NCBI RefSeq assembly: GCF_000485595.1
Contig: NW_014577441.1
Location: 230,570-263,279 of the forward strand
DNA length: 32,710 nt
DNA from: Priapulus caudatus
Taxonomy: Eukaryota; Priapulida; Priapulimorpha; Priapulimorphida; Priapulidae
Reading direction: 5' to 3'
The notes below the pieces were generated by a model. That model ran no database searches. It was not told the DNA's origin and saw nothing but the letters and a program-made list of their open reading frames with translations. Below are positions 18,576 to 32,524 of this stretch, one piece after another. Position numbers and translations under genes: made by a program. Position 1 is the stretch's first letter. Each line of letters starts with the position of its first letter.

Positions 18576-21500
18576 ATGGATATCAAATTCACCAGCTCTC
18601 ACCACACGAAAGAGATCAATCAAGTGTAATACCCAGTCAGGTTGACCGGAATCTGGACGGCCTAGTATGACTAGGCTGGCACGTACATGTTACATTGGTG
18701 GGGGCAGACCAAAGAAACGGTAGTCGCAAACGCGCAGTACGCAGAAATTTAAAGCCTAGCTTTTCGCTGTGTAAGCATCATGTCACCAGCAAAGCACTGG
18801 ACAACCTGTACATGACCTACTATAATTTACTCTGAGAATCTATGCGTACACTATACAAAATTACCGTCACACGACGACACGCACAGAATGCACTTTAGCA
18901 TTGTGTACGGCAATTCGGGCGGTGGAAGACACACAACATGAGAACTACGCCCCGTTGACCATAACTCAATGAAGCTTCTGACACATTGCCTTTTCGTTCG
19001 CGGGAAACATTTTTGCTTCCGTTTACGACACAGGCTCTTGTTTGTTTTGCATGGGCCTACATTCCGTAACTACGCCCGTATTTCGTCGATGCGTCGTCTG
19101 TTCATTGCTGATTCTGTCGCAAGCTCATAATTGCAGAAGAGGCGAAGCGTCCGTGGGAGTAATAGGGATTCTACATTTGAGCTGGGTAACCCTACCCATT
19201 AAAGAGCATTAGAACAGTCGTACCTTCACGCTATGCAGGATAAAATCCCGGTCATATAGCAGCGCTAAGGACATAAATCATGGCACAGGAGGTCGGTCAT
19301 GTGTACGTATACCTCACACGAACCCAAGCACCTGGACGTTATACCATCAACTCAGACTCGTAGTGGTGCCATTCGCGGACCATACGAGTGACAACCTGCT
19401 GGAACGTGCTATTCATTTTTATTAGTATTACAATCAACATTGTCGCGTAATAAACGAAGGCAGCATCGCCGCACAATGGCATTACGAATAGTTGCGGGTG
19501 AAGAGCACGGTAAACGTCACAGGGAAAGAGAAGCGATGGCAGAGGAGGGTGGAGGGGAGCAACACATCACGCCGATCGGACCAGATTAGCTGTTTTCTTA
19601 CTGCAGCTATCTATTCGAGGGCTAGGGGATTCTGGTTTTAAGGCGAAGGCAGAACAGAGAGCACATTAGTTTACTGTTCTGGTCAAGGCAAAAATTTATG
19701 TAATGCTATAATTATTAGAGAACGCTCAGCGCTCTGGTTGGTAAATTTACCAGACGTTCCACACGAACAGGGGAGAGGAGTCGAGAGCACGAGTGACTTA
19801 CGATACAAGTGGGCGGGCAGCGTTTCTTCGAAGCGAATGCTGCAGCTAACGAAAGAACGCGAAAATTGTGTCTATGAATGCATTCTGGAAACACTACACC
19901 GTAAGCATTCGGTATTGTGCGGCGATAGACGGACTCGCAGAGATAGTTGGTTAAAGATCACCGAAACGGTGTGTTTTTAAGGGATTTGGATCCGTCTAAG
20001 CCAGCTCGATTATAAAACGAGGAAAAAAATCAACAAAAATCGGAAGCAGCCCCTAACTGCTTCTGGTTGTTAATCAAATTTCGGCGTTTTTTGTTTGTGA
20101 AATATAGATCGGATTTCTTTTAGAAAAACCATGTGTGGAGACATACAACTTCGCAATCGTTCCTTTTTACCTATCAGGTATGGCAGGTCCGGTGTCTTCC
20201 TGTACATTATATATTAGGGCATAATAACAAGGTACGCCACTTTTACTAGCATGAACGAGGTAAGATATGAGAGCTCAAAGCATAATTACTGTACGTCTAC
20301 ACCTAACACGAAATAGGAATGATCAGGATGACCATAAGGGTGCGGGCGTGGTTACACTACAGGTTTGACAAAGGAACTGCCGGAGCACTTGTTAAGCGGA
20401 CATTTATCTCAGTCACTGATATAACGTGATGCGTACCGGGAGAGTAAAAGTAAAGAGAAGGACTCAGCGATGTACTTATAATAGAAATAAGACTATGATA
20501 CTTGTTTAATTGAACTAAACTATCTCCGGTGTACAGGTATTGACTCCTGCTATTAAATATGTTTGCTGACGTTGGATGTAGTATTGAAACATTGAAGAGC
20601 TACTATATAGATGATAGTCCCAGGAGTGGATAAATAGCAGATGTCTACCTATATTCTCACACCTATCAACATTCGAGATGTGGCTCTCGTGTATGGTAAT
20701 TTGGCTGGGGGCATCCGTTACAAAAATCTCAGCAAAAACCTATGCGTAAAAAGCCCTCCAACCGCAGCCCGAAAGAACACCTAGCGGGTATAAGACTAGC
20801 CGACTGCTTATTCACATCATGCTTTTGTATGGCTGAGCTGACATATTCTCCCCTCGCATTAACTCCGCATTTTCCGAAGGAGGAGATTAACTAAGGCGAT
20901 GAATGGGCAAACACCGTGCTGGCTTTGGCGAAGTTGCCCATTACGACAACTCACGTAATTGTGGTCTCAAAGCCGCTTGTTCTCATCGCGTGTTTGGTCC
21001 GCCCTTGCCTAGGCGCTCTGGAACGAAGCGCTAGCAAGAAGTAGAACAACAAATCTTGTCCGGTTAAAGTCCCGTTCAGTGAGCAGTGGTTATCCAAGAA
21101 CATATCCTTCTACATAAGACTGCAGATGATAAATCAGTGAAGATTAAACCTATCAAATTTAATACCATCACAGTCTACGCCTTCTACATGCTCTGCAATA
21201 ATAAACAGTAGTGATATAACCTATCTGCCCAAATACCTACATCACAAGTACTTATCAATTGACACACAAAAATCAATCTACCACACTTCAAGAAGAGGCA
21301 AAAGAATGTAACTTAATCATTTACTGATACTATCCACTATCTAATCCAAACTTATATATAACATCACGATATGCCCGTCACTAAAACACGAACACTCAAC
21401 TGTTATAGCTATTATTATAATAATAATTCTTATGATGAAGCCAGTAGGTGATACCCTGAGTCAGGAAGGGATGAATATGCATCTGGGCCAACAACTTCCC

Positions 21501-24500
21501 ACCCAGTAAATGACTGATTTTGCCATTCACACTCGCCACTGATGTTAAGCATGAAAAGGTATTCAGCCAACTCTCTGGAACGCGTATTCATGACCCTCAC
21601 ATTGATGGATGAAACTTACGAAGGTCATCTCGGGGCCTGGTGCGAAATACAAGAGCCCGCACAACACAGTTACACGATCCTTTTGAAGCTAACACCATGG
21701 GGTAGTGACACACTCCCAAACCAATGCAAACCCTCAAACCTGGGGGCTTTACAGGCTGTTTCTCACTACCAGCATATGAACAAGACTTTGGAAAGCCCTA
21801 CTGGGATCCGCGCCCATCTGCGTTGAAACGCTGATTGCAAACCACTCTTACATCGACCTTAATTCATCACCAAAGTTCACACCGTCACGATTGGTAGGAC
21901 ATGTTGTGTTTTGACTAGTAATTACTCTAGCTCCCACATACGCTTGATAACTAGCTCACTATACTGCTCGCTTCCAAACAGAGTGGCGTCACACATTCGC
22001 TCAGATCGCCCTGAAATATTTAGTTAGATTTGTTGAATAATGCATGCAGTCACGCACCACTCGTCTCTCGGTCCTCTCTCGTCTCTGCTCGGTTTGTTTT
22101 TTTAACTCCACCTGGATTCTCTAATTCACTATCAACTATCACTCTACGTATAATTATTATGCATCTCTCTCTATCTCTCTCAATCATCTCTTCTCATACT
22201 CATCTCAATTATTCTATGTTCTACACATCTAGCTACTCCAGGCGCTCTTCTCTCTCTCTCTCACATACCGTTATCTCTCTGCTCCTCTCTCCGCCCTCTC
22301 TCACCTATCTTTCCTCTGCCTCTCATCCCGGGCCCTCTTCCTTCTCTTCCACCCTGCTCTCATTCTCCGCTTTCTGCGTCCGTCTCCAAGAACCACGCGC
22401 ACGTACGGACCCCCCCCCACGAACGTCTCTCTTTTTCCTATCACCCATTATCGCCTTTTCGCGTTCACAGTGATGCACGAAACCAACAACCAACCCCAGA
22501 GGACGGTAAATCATCATCTGACATATAGAAGGACGTATCGGTGAAGAGTCACAGATCACATGATAAACACTCACTCCCCAGACAATTGGCGTCGAAATTC
22601 TTCTTCTTTCATTTACAACAAATGTGTATCATTCGCCAGAAATAACACATCTTCTTAAGGCACCGAACACAGGTACTGAAAAAGCAAGTTGGTATCCAAT
22701 TGTACTTCTCTCTCCCCGAATCAACCAGTATAGTTTTCTTTTGCATAATTTCGCCAATCTTACGTTCTGTTTTTAATTCTACAAAAACGCTCTCAAATTT
22801 GAATCGTCTTCGCATTTTTATTATAAAATGTGAAACATAAAAGTAAATACGCCATGTGGCCCACCTATCTATCCACACGAATAAATATAAATTATTCCAA
22901 CCAAACAGCCCGCGTGTAAGTTAGCACGCCTAAATCGAAAATACCACACGCAGCTCAAAGGTACAGATGTTATACCCACTTTCACCAACATAGCACGCAC
23001 TGCCAAGTACAGTTCACGGAGCTCAGATCAAAGACGTCAGTAGACAGGTATGCACCCACTGGCACTCAGGTGAGTCTGCAACCTAGGACGCAGTCTCTGC
23101 GCGCTCTGCACTATTACGCTCATTATGACGCTATATATTCAGTGCGAGCGAACGACGCTACCAGATAAAGATATCGTGCTAATATATACTATTACCATAA
23201 GTTCCAGAACTATATAACTTCTACATGGATATCTTAAGAAAAGAAATATATATATAATATCTTAATAGTATTCTGAACACTACGAAGTAAATCCGTACTT
23301 TCTATATATCGACTGCTGAAGTTGTCACACATGCCGGACCGCCAGATTTGGTCCGTTTCTTCGACTGACGAATTTAATAACCAACGTAGTTTATGGCTCG
23401 CGACCACTCACATATCGACCGTGGTATCTAAGCTGGCGCCGCCATAGGGGGACCATAACTCTGTGCTGAAATGAATTAGCCAAGCAATACGTCGTGGTGA
23501 CCCAACGTCCGCTTATGCCCCGTAACTCAAATAATTGAATCTTACACTAAGCGCTCACCCACGCGATACAATTTAACGGCCTTCTCAAACGCCTATGGAC
23601 AATAGATCTGAATTGACATAAACCCTCTCTCCCTCGCGGAATGTCGCCGAGTGCACACATGCGATCCATCACCATCTGTAACGTAGAATCCTAACCATTT
23701 TCATCATCAATTCACATACCGCGCACACTATTTGTTGGTAACCACACCCCACTGTCACACTCGATTACACACACACACATCAATGATACAATGCCCCGTA
23801 CATTGTACTTCGACAACTACGCCACCTCACGCACGGGTGCCTGAATTTAACTGGCATCTGGCCGAAAGCTAACGTAACACCACACCGACACGGCACGTTA
23901 CAGCGCACGCACAGCGCACGCTACACGAGGGAATGAGCACGCCCACGGGGTTTTTTCATGCACGCCGGTTTCTCCAGACGCACGCATGCAACCGCATGTG
24001 TGTAGCCGTAGCACACGCTACGCACCGCCGCGACGCACATTACGGTGTACGTGCACAACGCACGCACTGGCCTCTGTCTCTCATGCCACAACTGGTCACT
24101 GCACTGTAGGCGTTTCATCTCGGATGCACCGCATTCACGCCAGCGCGCGACCCGCCTGCAGCGGTTTCTTCTCATTCTTAACAACTGAACGCACGTCCAT
24201 CGCACGCTCACACACTGTGACCACTGGCACCAATCTACGCAAGGGTGTTTTCGACTTCGGGCGGAGACCGCACAATTATCCATACGGAACGCTAGCACAA
24301 TTACTGCTGGTCCATCAGACACATCTAAGACTCACACCATCAAGGTTTATACAATCCTTATATACAAGATCATCAAAATCTCGATTTAGATCTAATATCA
24401 AATCGTAAAATCAAAAATGCCAATTATCAAATAATGTGACTATCGCGCAGCCGTGCGGCTACAGACTCAACCTGATTGGCACGTGTCATCGGCGATGTAG

Positions 24501-24780
24501 CATTACATGGAAACTGACAGAAGTAACGTCATCAGTTTCACGAGGGCCGGATTGTCTACCATAAGCCGCCATACCAACAGTCACAGACGACATGGGTTCA
24601 CACGATGTGCGAGCGCGAGGCGTTACCAATGGGTCATCGACCGCTTGAATCACTGCCGACATTCTATTTGAACGTCGTGAAACGTGCGCGAACTAACTAC
24701 AAGGTGCGCTACATAGTCCGCCACTCTAGACACCAACGTTTTACTAGTCAGAACAGGCACTGACACGTACATGTTATGAC
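18576..24780. other. Gene-poor, possibly error-rich sequence after the gap
   Basis: I find no gene, RNA or complete element. Frames such as 19738-19980, 21542-21826 and 22030-22473 have no recognised motif or supporting structure. Within it, 22050-22340 is CT-rich, and 23880-24215 is ACGCACGC-rich and looks like an inverted relative of the 13.8-16.8 kb minisatellite (it contains GTGTACGTGCAC). If the sequence is unpolished, genes could be hidden by frameshifts. Confidence 0.4.
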
Positions 24781-24784
24781 AACT

Positions 24785-27310
24785 CACGAGTTATATACTT
24801 ATCACATACATGCGCAGACTGCCCCATACACACCTACAGCGCACAAACCGCGCACAGACGTCACGTTTACACGCACACGCAAACTCAGACGTCCTCGAGC
24901 ACACACGGCGTGCGCGCTTACAACCATGTACAGCATAAGTCAATCACCGCTAATATACAATGCAACCCAGCAGACGCACGCGCAACACTTCCGGCGGCCG
25001 ACGAGCGGTCACACTGCAATCATAATGTCCTACGATACCCAATAGGTTAACTGTGACACTTATCAATTCACGCCGGTCGCTATGACGTACCTGAATGAGC
25101 TAGCGATGAATTTTCTTCTAAATCCCGGCCCGTGCATATAATCTCTTTAGTAAAATATTTGACTTGCATACGAAAAGAATCAAATATATACTAAGGATCC
25201 TGTACTGCTCAACATTAAGAATTTCTTGTTCCGTATATTTCATTTCTATATAAAAACTACTTCTTGTACACCACCTTCTAATCCATTTATTTTCTCTTTA
25301 AATTCAAGAGCGAATAATTAAGTAAATATCTGAAAAGCCACGCATCACCGCTCTAAATAATCGATTATTTTTCCTTTGGCCCGTCAGTTTCGGTACCTAA
25401 CCGAGCGTGACTACAGTCCGATTCAGTAACACGAAATAACTAGTTAATCAGAATAGACGAGAGGACTAGCTTGCAGTAATCTATTCTAAGTTTGAACAAT
25501 TCGCTAGCTAAAGTCTCTAATTATATTCATACTAACCTATATTAAAGATTATTAAAAATACCTATCTAAAATTAATACCGTCATATATAAGAGAGGTATA
25601 ATCCCTTGTACACCACGCCTTGTAATCCATCTATTGTTTTTCTTTGTAACCTATCGGGCGCTTAATAATATGTTGAGTGGTTAATAGAAACTCTGGCTTT
25701 ATTATTATATTATTAAATCTTTAATTGCATGAATTTTCAGATCAACAACAAAACGTCAACAGCTGATAGCTACGTACAATGTATGACCACACGCACCACC
25801 ACTGGACGACAGTTTTTCACTCATAAGGATAGACAACAGAATTCACTGACTAAAACGAGCAAGTAAAAGTGATCTGAGTAGTTAAAATGATAAAGATTCG
25901 ACGGATTACATACCCAATTTACAATGCTATAACACAATGAAGATGAAAATATATTTACAACAGGCGGCCGGAGGGCCTCCGCAAAAAGTTGCCACTGCAG
26001 AAATATGTAGCCGATGCGGGGGCGGTGCTGGGAGGTATCTCCCCATAAACATTTTGAAAATGTAAAAGCCTGGAAATGGCATTTCGCGTGCATTTCAGGC
26101 TATGTTGAAAGCACCAATTCCACCTGGAGAGCTAATTTCAAGAGATCATGCTATGTAAATTCAAAACACAGGACTGGTAGCCGCAAAGATAGATGTTTTG
26201 AACTAAAGTAATTAAAATAATACGAGTATGAATAACTAAATGAAACATTATTTAAAAATTGTATTATTCACTAATCAGTAGCAGTAACATAATTATGAAA
26301 AATAAGCCTATTGTTTCAATCTGCAGTTTATACTTGTCAACCTATGTACACGTCCTGAAGTTTGAAAGTTTAATTTGAATAGGCACAATGTGTCATATTA
26401 AATACGCATTTTCAAATCCTTAAGAGCACTGATTATAACACCTCGTTAATTGATCAGTATTTAATAGTAATACTCAGACAGTCAGTTCAGTATAACCTTG
26501 TCATTTTTATTTTTTATAGTTCTAACTTATCTTTTACTGCCACCTGGAATGGCAACTTACAAATTTCTGAAATTCAAACATCCTGTTCAATCCTACCTTG
26601 GTCTAAACATTTCTCGTGAGTGCACATGACAATGACAATTGCATGTTGAGCCTTCCACTGGCGTCGTGCTGGGTCGGGGAAATGGGGAACCTCACATATA
26701 TTAGTTGCATGGTAGGTTATGCGCAATGCGGGACAGACCCCCATTTTCAACCCTAAGCCCTAATCTTCCGTTCCAACGTGCATCGCATTTTTTAAAGAAA
26801 ACATCTATCGTCCGTGATCGTGCACAACGCTCACGCGCCATTAAGTTTTAGCTACCTGTCGCAAGATCTTACATTTTGCTTTCCCGCGGGAACCTATTTT
26901 TAATATTATCCTGTTCCAGGTGCATTCGTACTTCAGAAACAAGGGCACAGCCTACGATAGCAGACAGTCTTCATAGAGGCTTCCGTTCAACAGGGCGGCA
27001 TCGCGAATTACAACTGATGTGTGTGTACTGAGCTAGGTGTAGGGTGCATGGCGGTCTCGTGCAGGTCATACATGCGTTATACCGGTGCCGATGTTGTTTT
27101 CGTGCGCGTAGCTAGTCTGAGCATAGTCTGATGTTGATATCGTGTGTCAATAAAATGATCAGTGATGTGATGTGCTAGTGTGGGTAGTGATTGTGTGTGT
27201 GTAGTAGATGGTCTGCCTCAGCCAGTGGCATAGTGGTGTGTGCTGTGTGTTGTGTCGTATGTGTGTTTGTGTGGTGTGGGTGGTGTGTGGTGCTCGTGCG
27301 TGTGGCGTCC
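24785..27310 (-). repeat. Left arm of a large inverted repeat (degraded copy)
   Basis: On the - strand it reads like 31541-32710 followed by 30750-31455. Shared anchors include GCCACTGCAGAAATATGTAG (25991), AAATCCCGGCCCG (25120), GAGTAGTTAAAATGATAAA (25876) and CGTACTTCAG (26927). Distances between anchors are 13-40% longer than in the right-hand copy, with scattered extra bases. TG-rich 27170-27330 corresponds to the CA array at 31541-31620. Confidence 0.75.
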
Positions 27311-29840
27311 GCGTGGTCGCGTGCGTTGTCATTCATAAGAAATACGAATCATCCTCTCCAGGGTTCACTCCGCGTTTTCTATATATGGTCCATCTACCCT
27401 CGAATTATTCAACTATATGATCAAATCTCAATAAAACACTCAATTTATCTACTTAGTTCAATAAGCCTGCACGACTAAGCGATGAGAAAAATGTAATTAT
27501 AACTCACCAGCGAGAGCACCACAACATTCTATCATACCGCACGTCCACTAATATCAACACTCGCTAACTCTCAATAAACATAGTTACATAACTTCCCAGG
27601 CACCACAGATCCGGCAGACCCCCTCCCTCAAATGATGATATAAAACACCCCTGTCCAGGTGTCATAGGCATTGAATCTATCCAACCGACATACAAATTCA
27701 GTTCCGGAGACGGCGTGTATCGCGCGACGACTAACCCCTATCTATCTTACACATTCTGGCCAAGGTAGTGTCCAGAGCCACTCACCAACATAATTAGGAC
27801 AGAGATCTAACTTAAGTGTTTCTCATGCAGACGCGGCTAACCCCTATTCATTTCACTTTTGCACCTCACACTCTATCTTTCCCACGGTCTTGCAGTTAAG
27901 TTTCCCGCCCATCAAGCAACAAGAAATAAAAATCCACTTTACACTATTACAATACATGCCCACCTATCCCCACCCATTTTATTATCGAGTGAGCTGTTAG
28001 CATATTTAGGCGAAGCCGTCGATGAATTCCACCTATAGCCTTCAGCGCGATACTACACGACAAATGTGGGTTGAGTATAGCTCACGAGTCCTCACCAGCG
28101 TCCCCACGAAGTTTGCTCACTATCTTGAGCCCTTGGTAAATATCTTGTTGCTCCCCTTTGGTCCCTGCAGAATAGTCCGAGCAAAATAGTCGTAGAGCCG
28201 TACAACATTCTTCGCGACCAAGTTGCTCGTGCTTGCCGCTGATGGCACTGCCACGCATGACAGGGACCCATTTCTGTTTAGAGATTACGACGTACCTCGT
28301 GACAAAAACCAAAAATAATCAAACAACACAAAAGAATACTTCTTAGCTAGCATCATATGTTACTGTGAACATAATAGGATATCATGTGTTATTATAGACA
28401 AACTCATGACAGAAAAAAATAGACTAATGAAACATAAAAACAAAAAGTATACGTGATTAAGGTATAGCAGTTATTATAATAGGCTCCAATTAAGAGAAGA
28501 GGATACCCACTTACACAGCACGCTAATCACAAATTATTTTTCTTTGGCTCCCAGGAGTAGCACCTAGTCTCTTTTCACTTCGAGACGGGTGGAGGTATGT
28601 ATGATCTTGTGTATAGTGCAATTGGATTGCTGTTTAATGAATGTGTACAACAATGCTAGGAATACCCCACGCTTAGTAGTAAAATGGTTCTTACTATCTC
28701 TCTACATAACGTCCTGGAACCGGCTTAAAGTGACTCCGCAAATCAGCCTACAAACTAAAAAACCTGAGTACAGACAAATAAAAACCCAATCGTAACAAGA
28801 GGGTAATCAGACAGGGACCTGTAGTCATGGAGATCAACACGGGTCGCCATATACCACAAGAACACTCCCCTAAACCTACCATCAGCTAGATCTGGAGGCG
28901 CACCTCAAGCTGTCACAGAAGTGTGCCCCTGACAGAATCCACATGCAGGTTGCTCACGTGACAGAACCTACCTGAGCTTCGCCCCTTAAGCCTGATGGTC
29001 TGCGGCTGTTTCGTAGGTCTACAGCCCAGCGGGAAACGATAGCGGAAGTGAACTGATAGGTGTCCATGTTTTCCCACGGAGATATTCCATCCATTCGATT
29101 TCAAAATAGGTTTTTTTTATTAACGATCAACCCGAATAGAATTGAACATAAAAGCAAAGTGTGTAGAATCGAACTGTATGCGAAGGAACTGGACACGGAA
29201 AATTTCAAGGCCGTCAAATTTTCAGGTTTTCATTTTGTGTGCCCGCCTAAAGTTAAGCAGCGAACAAACAGAACGCACACTACATCAAATTATTATATAG
29301 ACTAAGGCAGAACAGTATACCCGTAAGAACCAGCCAAATAGTTGTCCAATTATTAATATAAACTCCAATGCTAAGTGACACACAGATAAAAGGTTAAAAT
29401 ACTTTCATGTAAACTGAAAAGAAACCACATGCTACTGGGTACAAACAGAACTGGCAACTAGCTTACTGGCCAGCCTGACTACGTGTCGGCCAGTACGTGT
29501 AGCGCAAAGCAGAGCTGAGCAGGGCGGGAATCTGCAGTAGGGGGGGGGGGGATCTGCGACGTAGCAAAACCATCTATTAGAGAAATATATTTTTGTTTTG
29601 AGCCAGAAGCCAACCAAGACGTGTGGCATTCTGAATTATGCCTCACACGGCGGCCAGTCAACGAAGTACGCAGTGTAATTCCCACGTAATTGAATAGTGA
29701 TCTCATGAAGCACTGCCATCGTATTTGACGATAAGCAATATTATTCTCAAGAATTTTTGATCTTAACAACACTTAAATGAATTAAACTTTGCTTTAATTT
29801 TTATCGAGCCACGAAACGCAATACTTCCCACAACCGTGTG
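27311..29840. other. No supportable gene
   Basis: Mostly unique-looking sequence. Frames at 28082-28312 (-) and 29060-29305 (+) have fairly ordinary composition but no recognised domain, no splice support and an uncertain base-level sequence. A G12 run lies at about 29540-29551. Confidence 0.4.
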
Positions 29841-30572
29841 TACTGTCATTGTACGTCACCTAACGGTACCTACAATAGGCCGAGGCCACCGATATTAGAG
29901 GCTGTGAAGTTCAAATGTGATTTAACCCCTACCACTGTCATTGTACGTCACCTAACGATACCTACAATAGGCTGACGCCACCGATATCAGAGGCTGTGAA
30001 GTTCAAATGTGATTGTAATCCCTACCAGTGTCATTGTACGTCACCTAACGGTACCTACAATAGGCTGAGGCCACTGATATCAGAGACTGTGAAGTTCAAA
30101 TGTGATTGTAACCCCTACCAGTGTCATTGTACGTCACCTAACGGTACCTACAATAGGCTGAGGCCACCGATATCAGAGACTGTGAAGTTCAAATGTGATT
30201 TAACCCCTGCCAATGTCATTGTACGTCACTTAACGGCACCTACAATAGGCTGAGGCCACTGATATCAGCGGCTGTAAAGTTCAAATGTGATTTAACCCCT
30301 ACCAGTGTCATTGTACGTCACCTAACGGTACCTACAATAGGCTGAGGCCACCGATATCAGCGGCTGTAAAGTTCAAATGTGATTTAACCCCTACCAGTGT
30401 CATTGTACGTCACCTAACGGTACCTACAATAGGCTGAGGCCACCGATATCAGCGGCTGTGAAGTTCAAATGTGATTTAACCCCTGCCAGTGTCATTGTAC
30501 GTTACCTAACGGCACCTACAATAGGCTGAGGTTACCGATATTAGAGGCTGTGAAGTTCAAATGTGATTTATT
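29841..30572 (+). repeat. Minisatellite, 8 units of 92/93 bp
   Basis: The core ACGG(T/C)ACCTACAATAGG, or a near variant, starts at 29863, 29955, 30048, 30141, 30233, 30325, 30417 and 30509. Spacings are 92, 93, 93, 92, 92, 92 and 92. It is the same family as the 106-bp array at 9735-10018. An 85-codon frame (29996-30253) exists only because two successive 93-bp units keep the reading frame. Confidence 0.93.
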
Positions 30573-30757
30573 ATGTATATATTTTTTCTTCATGTTGTAT
30601 AGCATTGTAATTGTACTGTATCCGTCAGAAATTTTATCATTTTAACTACTCAACACTATTGCTTTTATCAGATTTTTTCTCCATGAAAAAAACTGTCGTC
30701 AGTACATGTATTTGTATCTGAATTCATGCAATAAAGATTTAATAATAATAATAATAA
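30573..30757 (+). mobile_element. Repeat with AATAAA and (TAA)n tail, copy 1
   Basis: It starts ATGTATATATTTTTTC and ends CAATAAAGATTTAATAATAA. It is near-identical to 32525-32709. An AATAAA followed by a short-period tail resembles a non-LTR retrotransposon 3' end. No coding part is visible. Confidence 0.5.
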
Positions 30758-31316
30758 TAAAGCAGGTTTCGTATTAACCACTTCAACATATATTAGCCCC
30801 GAATTAACAAAGAAAAAATGATGGATTACAAGGTGTGTACAAGGGATTTTACCTCTTTTATATAGGTATAATTATATAGGTATTTTTATAATTTCATATA
30901 GGTTAATATGTATAATTAAGAACTTTAGTAGCGTTAAATTGTTCACAAATAGATACAATTACTGCAAAGCCTAAACCTCTCATTCAATTACTATTATTCA
31001 TTACTACAGTTGCACCCCGTTAGTACGAAACTGACGGGCCAAAGAAAAATAATCGTATTAAGCGGGTTCCGTATATTATAATTATTAGCTTTAATTTAAA
31101 GAGAAAATAAATGGATTAGAAGGTGTGTACAAAGTGTTTTATATAGAAATGAATATACCGGAACAGAAAATTTTATGTTAGTAACAGGATCCTTGTAATA
31201 TTGTCTTCGTATCAAGTCAATATTTTACTAAAAGATTACTATGAATCGGGCCGGGATTTAGAGAAATCATCGTAGCCTCATCAGCGTAACGAGCGATTAG
31301 ATATAATATGTATACA
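30758..31316 (+). repeat. AT-rich repeat with internal duplication and a pogo-like end
   Basis: GGATTACAAGGTGTGTACAA (30823) recurs as GGATTAGAAGGTGTGTACAA (31113), an internal duplication of about 290 bp. CAGTTGCACCCCGTTAGTACG at about 31006, next to TA, resembles a pogo/Tigger terminal repeat. The opposite end was not found. Confidence 0.4.
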
Positions 31317-31319
31317 AAT

Positions 31320-31440
31320 TATGTAGTACGTGCGCCCGAGTGTGCGCGTGCGTCTGTGCGTGCACGTTTACGTGTATATATGTGTACATGTGTGCGCGCA
31401 CGCGTGTGTGCGTGCTCGTGTTTGGGCGTGCGCATGTATG
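31320..31440 (+). repeat. GTGCG/TGTG-rich low-complexity tract
   Basis: Alternating GT/GC-rich sequence with ACGTGCGC-type steps. The matching CA/GC-rich stretch in the left arm is at about 24800-24920. Confidence 0.7.
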
Positions 31441-31535
31441 TGTAAGTATATAATTATGTATTCACTAGTAAGTTCTAAGTGAGATATAACGCACCTTTAT
31501 AGTCGTTAGTCAAATAAACTCAGATAAGTAATTGA

Positions 31536-31536
<1 letters not shown>

Positions 31537-31576
<40 letters not shown>

Positions 31577-31616
31577 AACAACACACGAACGCATGCACAC
31601 ATACAACACACACACG
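31537..31616 (+). repeat. (CA)n microsatellite
   Basis: A pure CA run of about 32 bases, then degenerate CA. Confidence 0.95.
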
Positions 31617-31654
31617 TTGCATGCATGCCTTGACGGCCCGGCTTCAACGTAGGC

Positions 31655-32524
31655 CTATTCTGAAGTACGATGCACTGGAACGGAAATATTAAAAACTAGG
31701 TTCTCCGGAACGGCAAAAATGTAAGATCTGCATGGTAACTAAACTTAATGCGCTGGAACGAGATATTCTTAAAAATGCGATGCACTGGAACGGAAGTTTA
31801 GGGTTAGGGTTGAAAATGGGAGTCTCTCCCGCTGCACATACCTACCATGCAATATATATGGAGTGCCCCCTTCCCCGACCCAGCACGACCCAGTGAAGGC
31901 TCAACCATGCAATGGTCATGTATGTGCACCGAGACATGTTAGACAAGGTAGATGAACAGGATGTAATTTCAGAATTTGTAAGTTGCCATCCAGGCAGAAA
32001 AGATAAAATTAGAATAATAAAAAAATAAAATGACAAGTTATCTGACTGGACTGTCTGGTATTACTATTAATACTGATCAATTAGAGGTGTTATATCAGTG
32101 CTCTAAGATTTGAAATGCGTATTTAATATGACAATGTGCCTATTCAAATTTAAACTTCAAAACATACAGATGTACATAGTGAAAGTATAAATGCAGATTG
32201 AAAATAGGCTTATTTTTCATAATTATGTAGCTACTGATAGTATATACAATTTTGTAAATAATGTTTCATTAGTTATCATACTCATAATATATATTTTAGA
32301 CTACTTTAGTCAAAACATCAGCTTTGGCTACAGTCTTTTTTGAAATTTACAAATTGATCTTTGAAAATTATCAGAATTGGTTGCTTTCAACATAGCCTGA
32401 AAATGCAGGAAATGCCATTTCCAGGCTCTACATTTCAAAATTTTTATGGGGGAGTACCCCCAGACCCCCCGCATCGGCTACATATTTCTGCAGTGGCACT
32501 TTTTGGGAGGCCACTACGGCCCTG
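31655..32524 (+). repeat. Right arm of the large inverted repeat
   Basis: It contains several GATGCACTGGAACGGA-type subrepeats (31669-31795), a short TTAGGG pair (31798-31811) and the CCCCGCATCGGCTACATATT block. Its reverse complement matches 25960-26960. Confidence 0.75.

Noticed and set aside
28082-28312. A 76-codon - strand frame, and similarly 29060-29305 (+)
   Set aside because: No recognised motif, and the base-level sequence here may carry many false indels.
29841-30572. CRISPR-like regular array
   Set aside because: The whole 92/93-bp unit repeats with no unique spacers, and the DNA is eukaryotic. It is a minisatellite.
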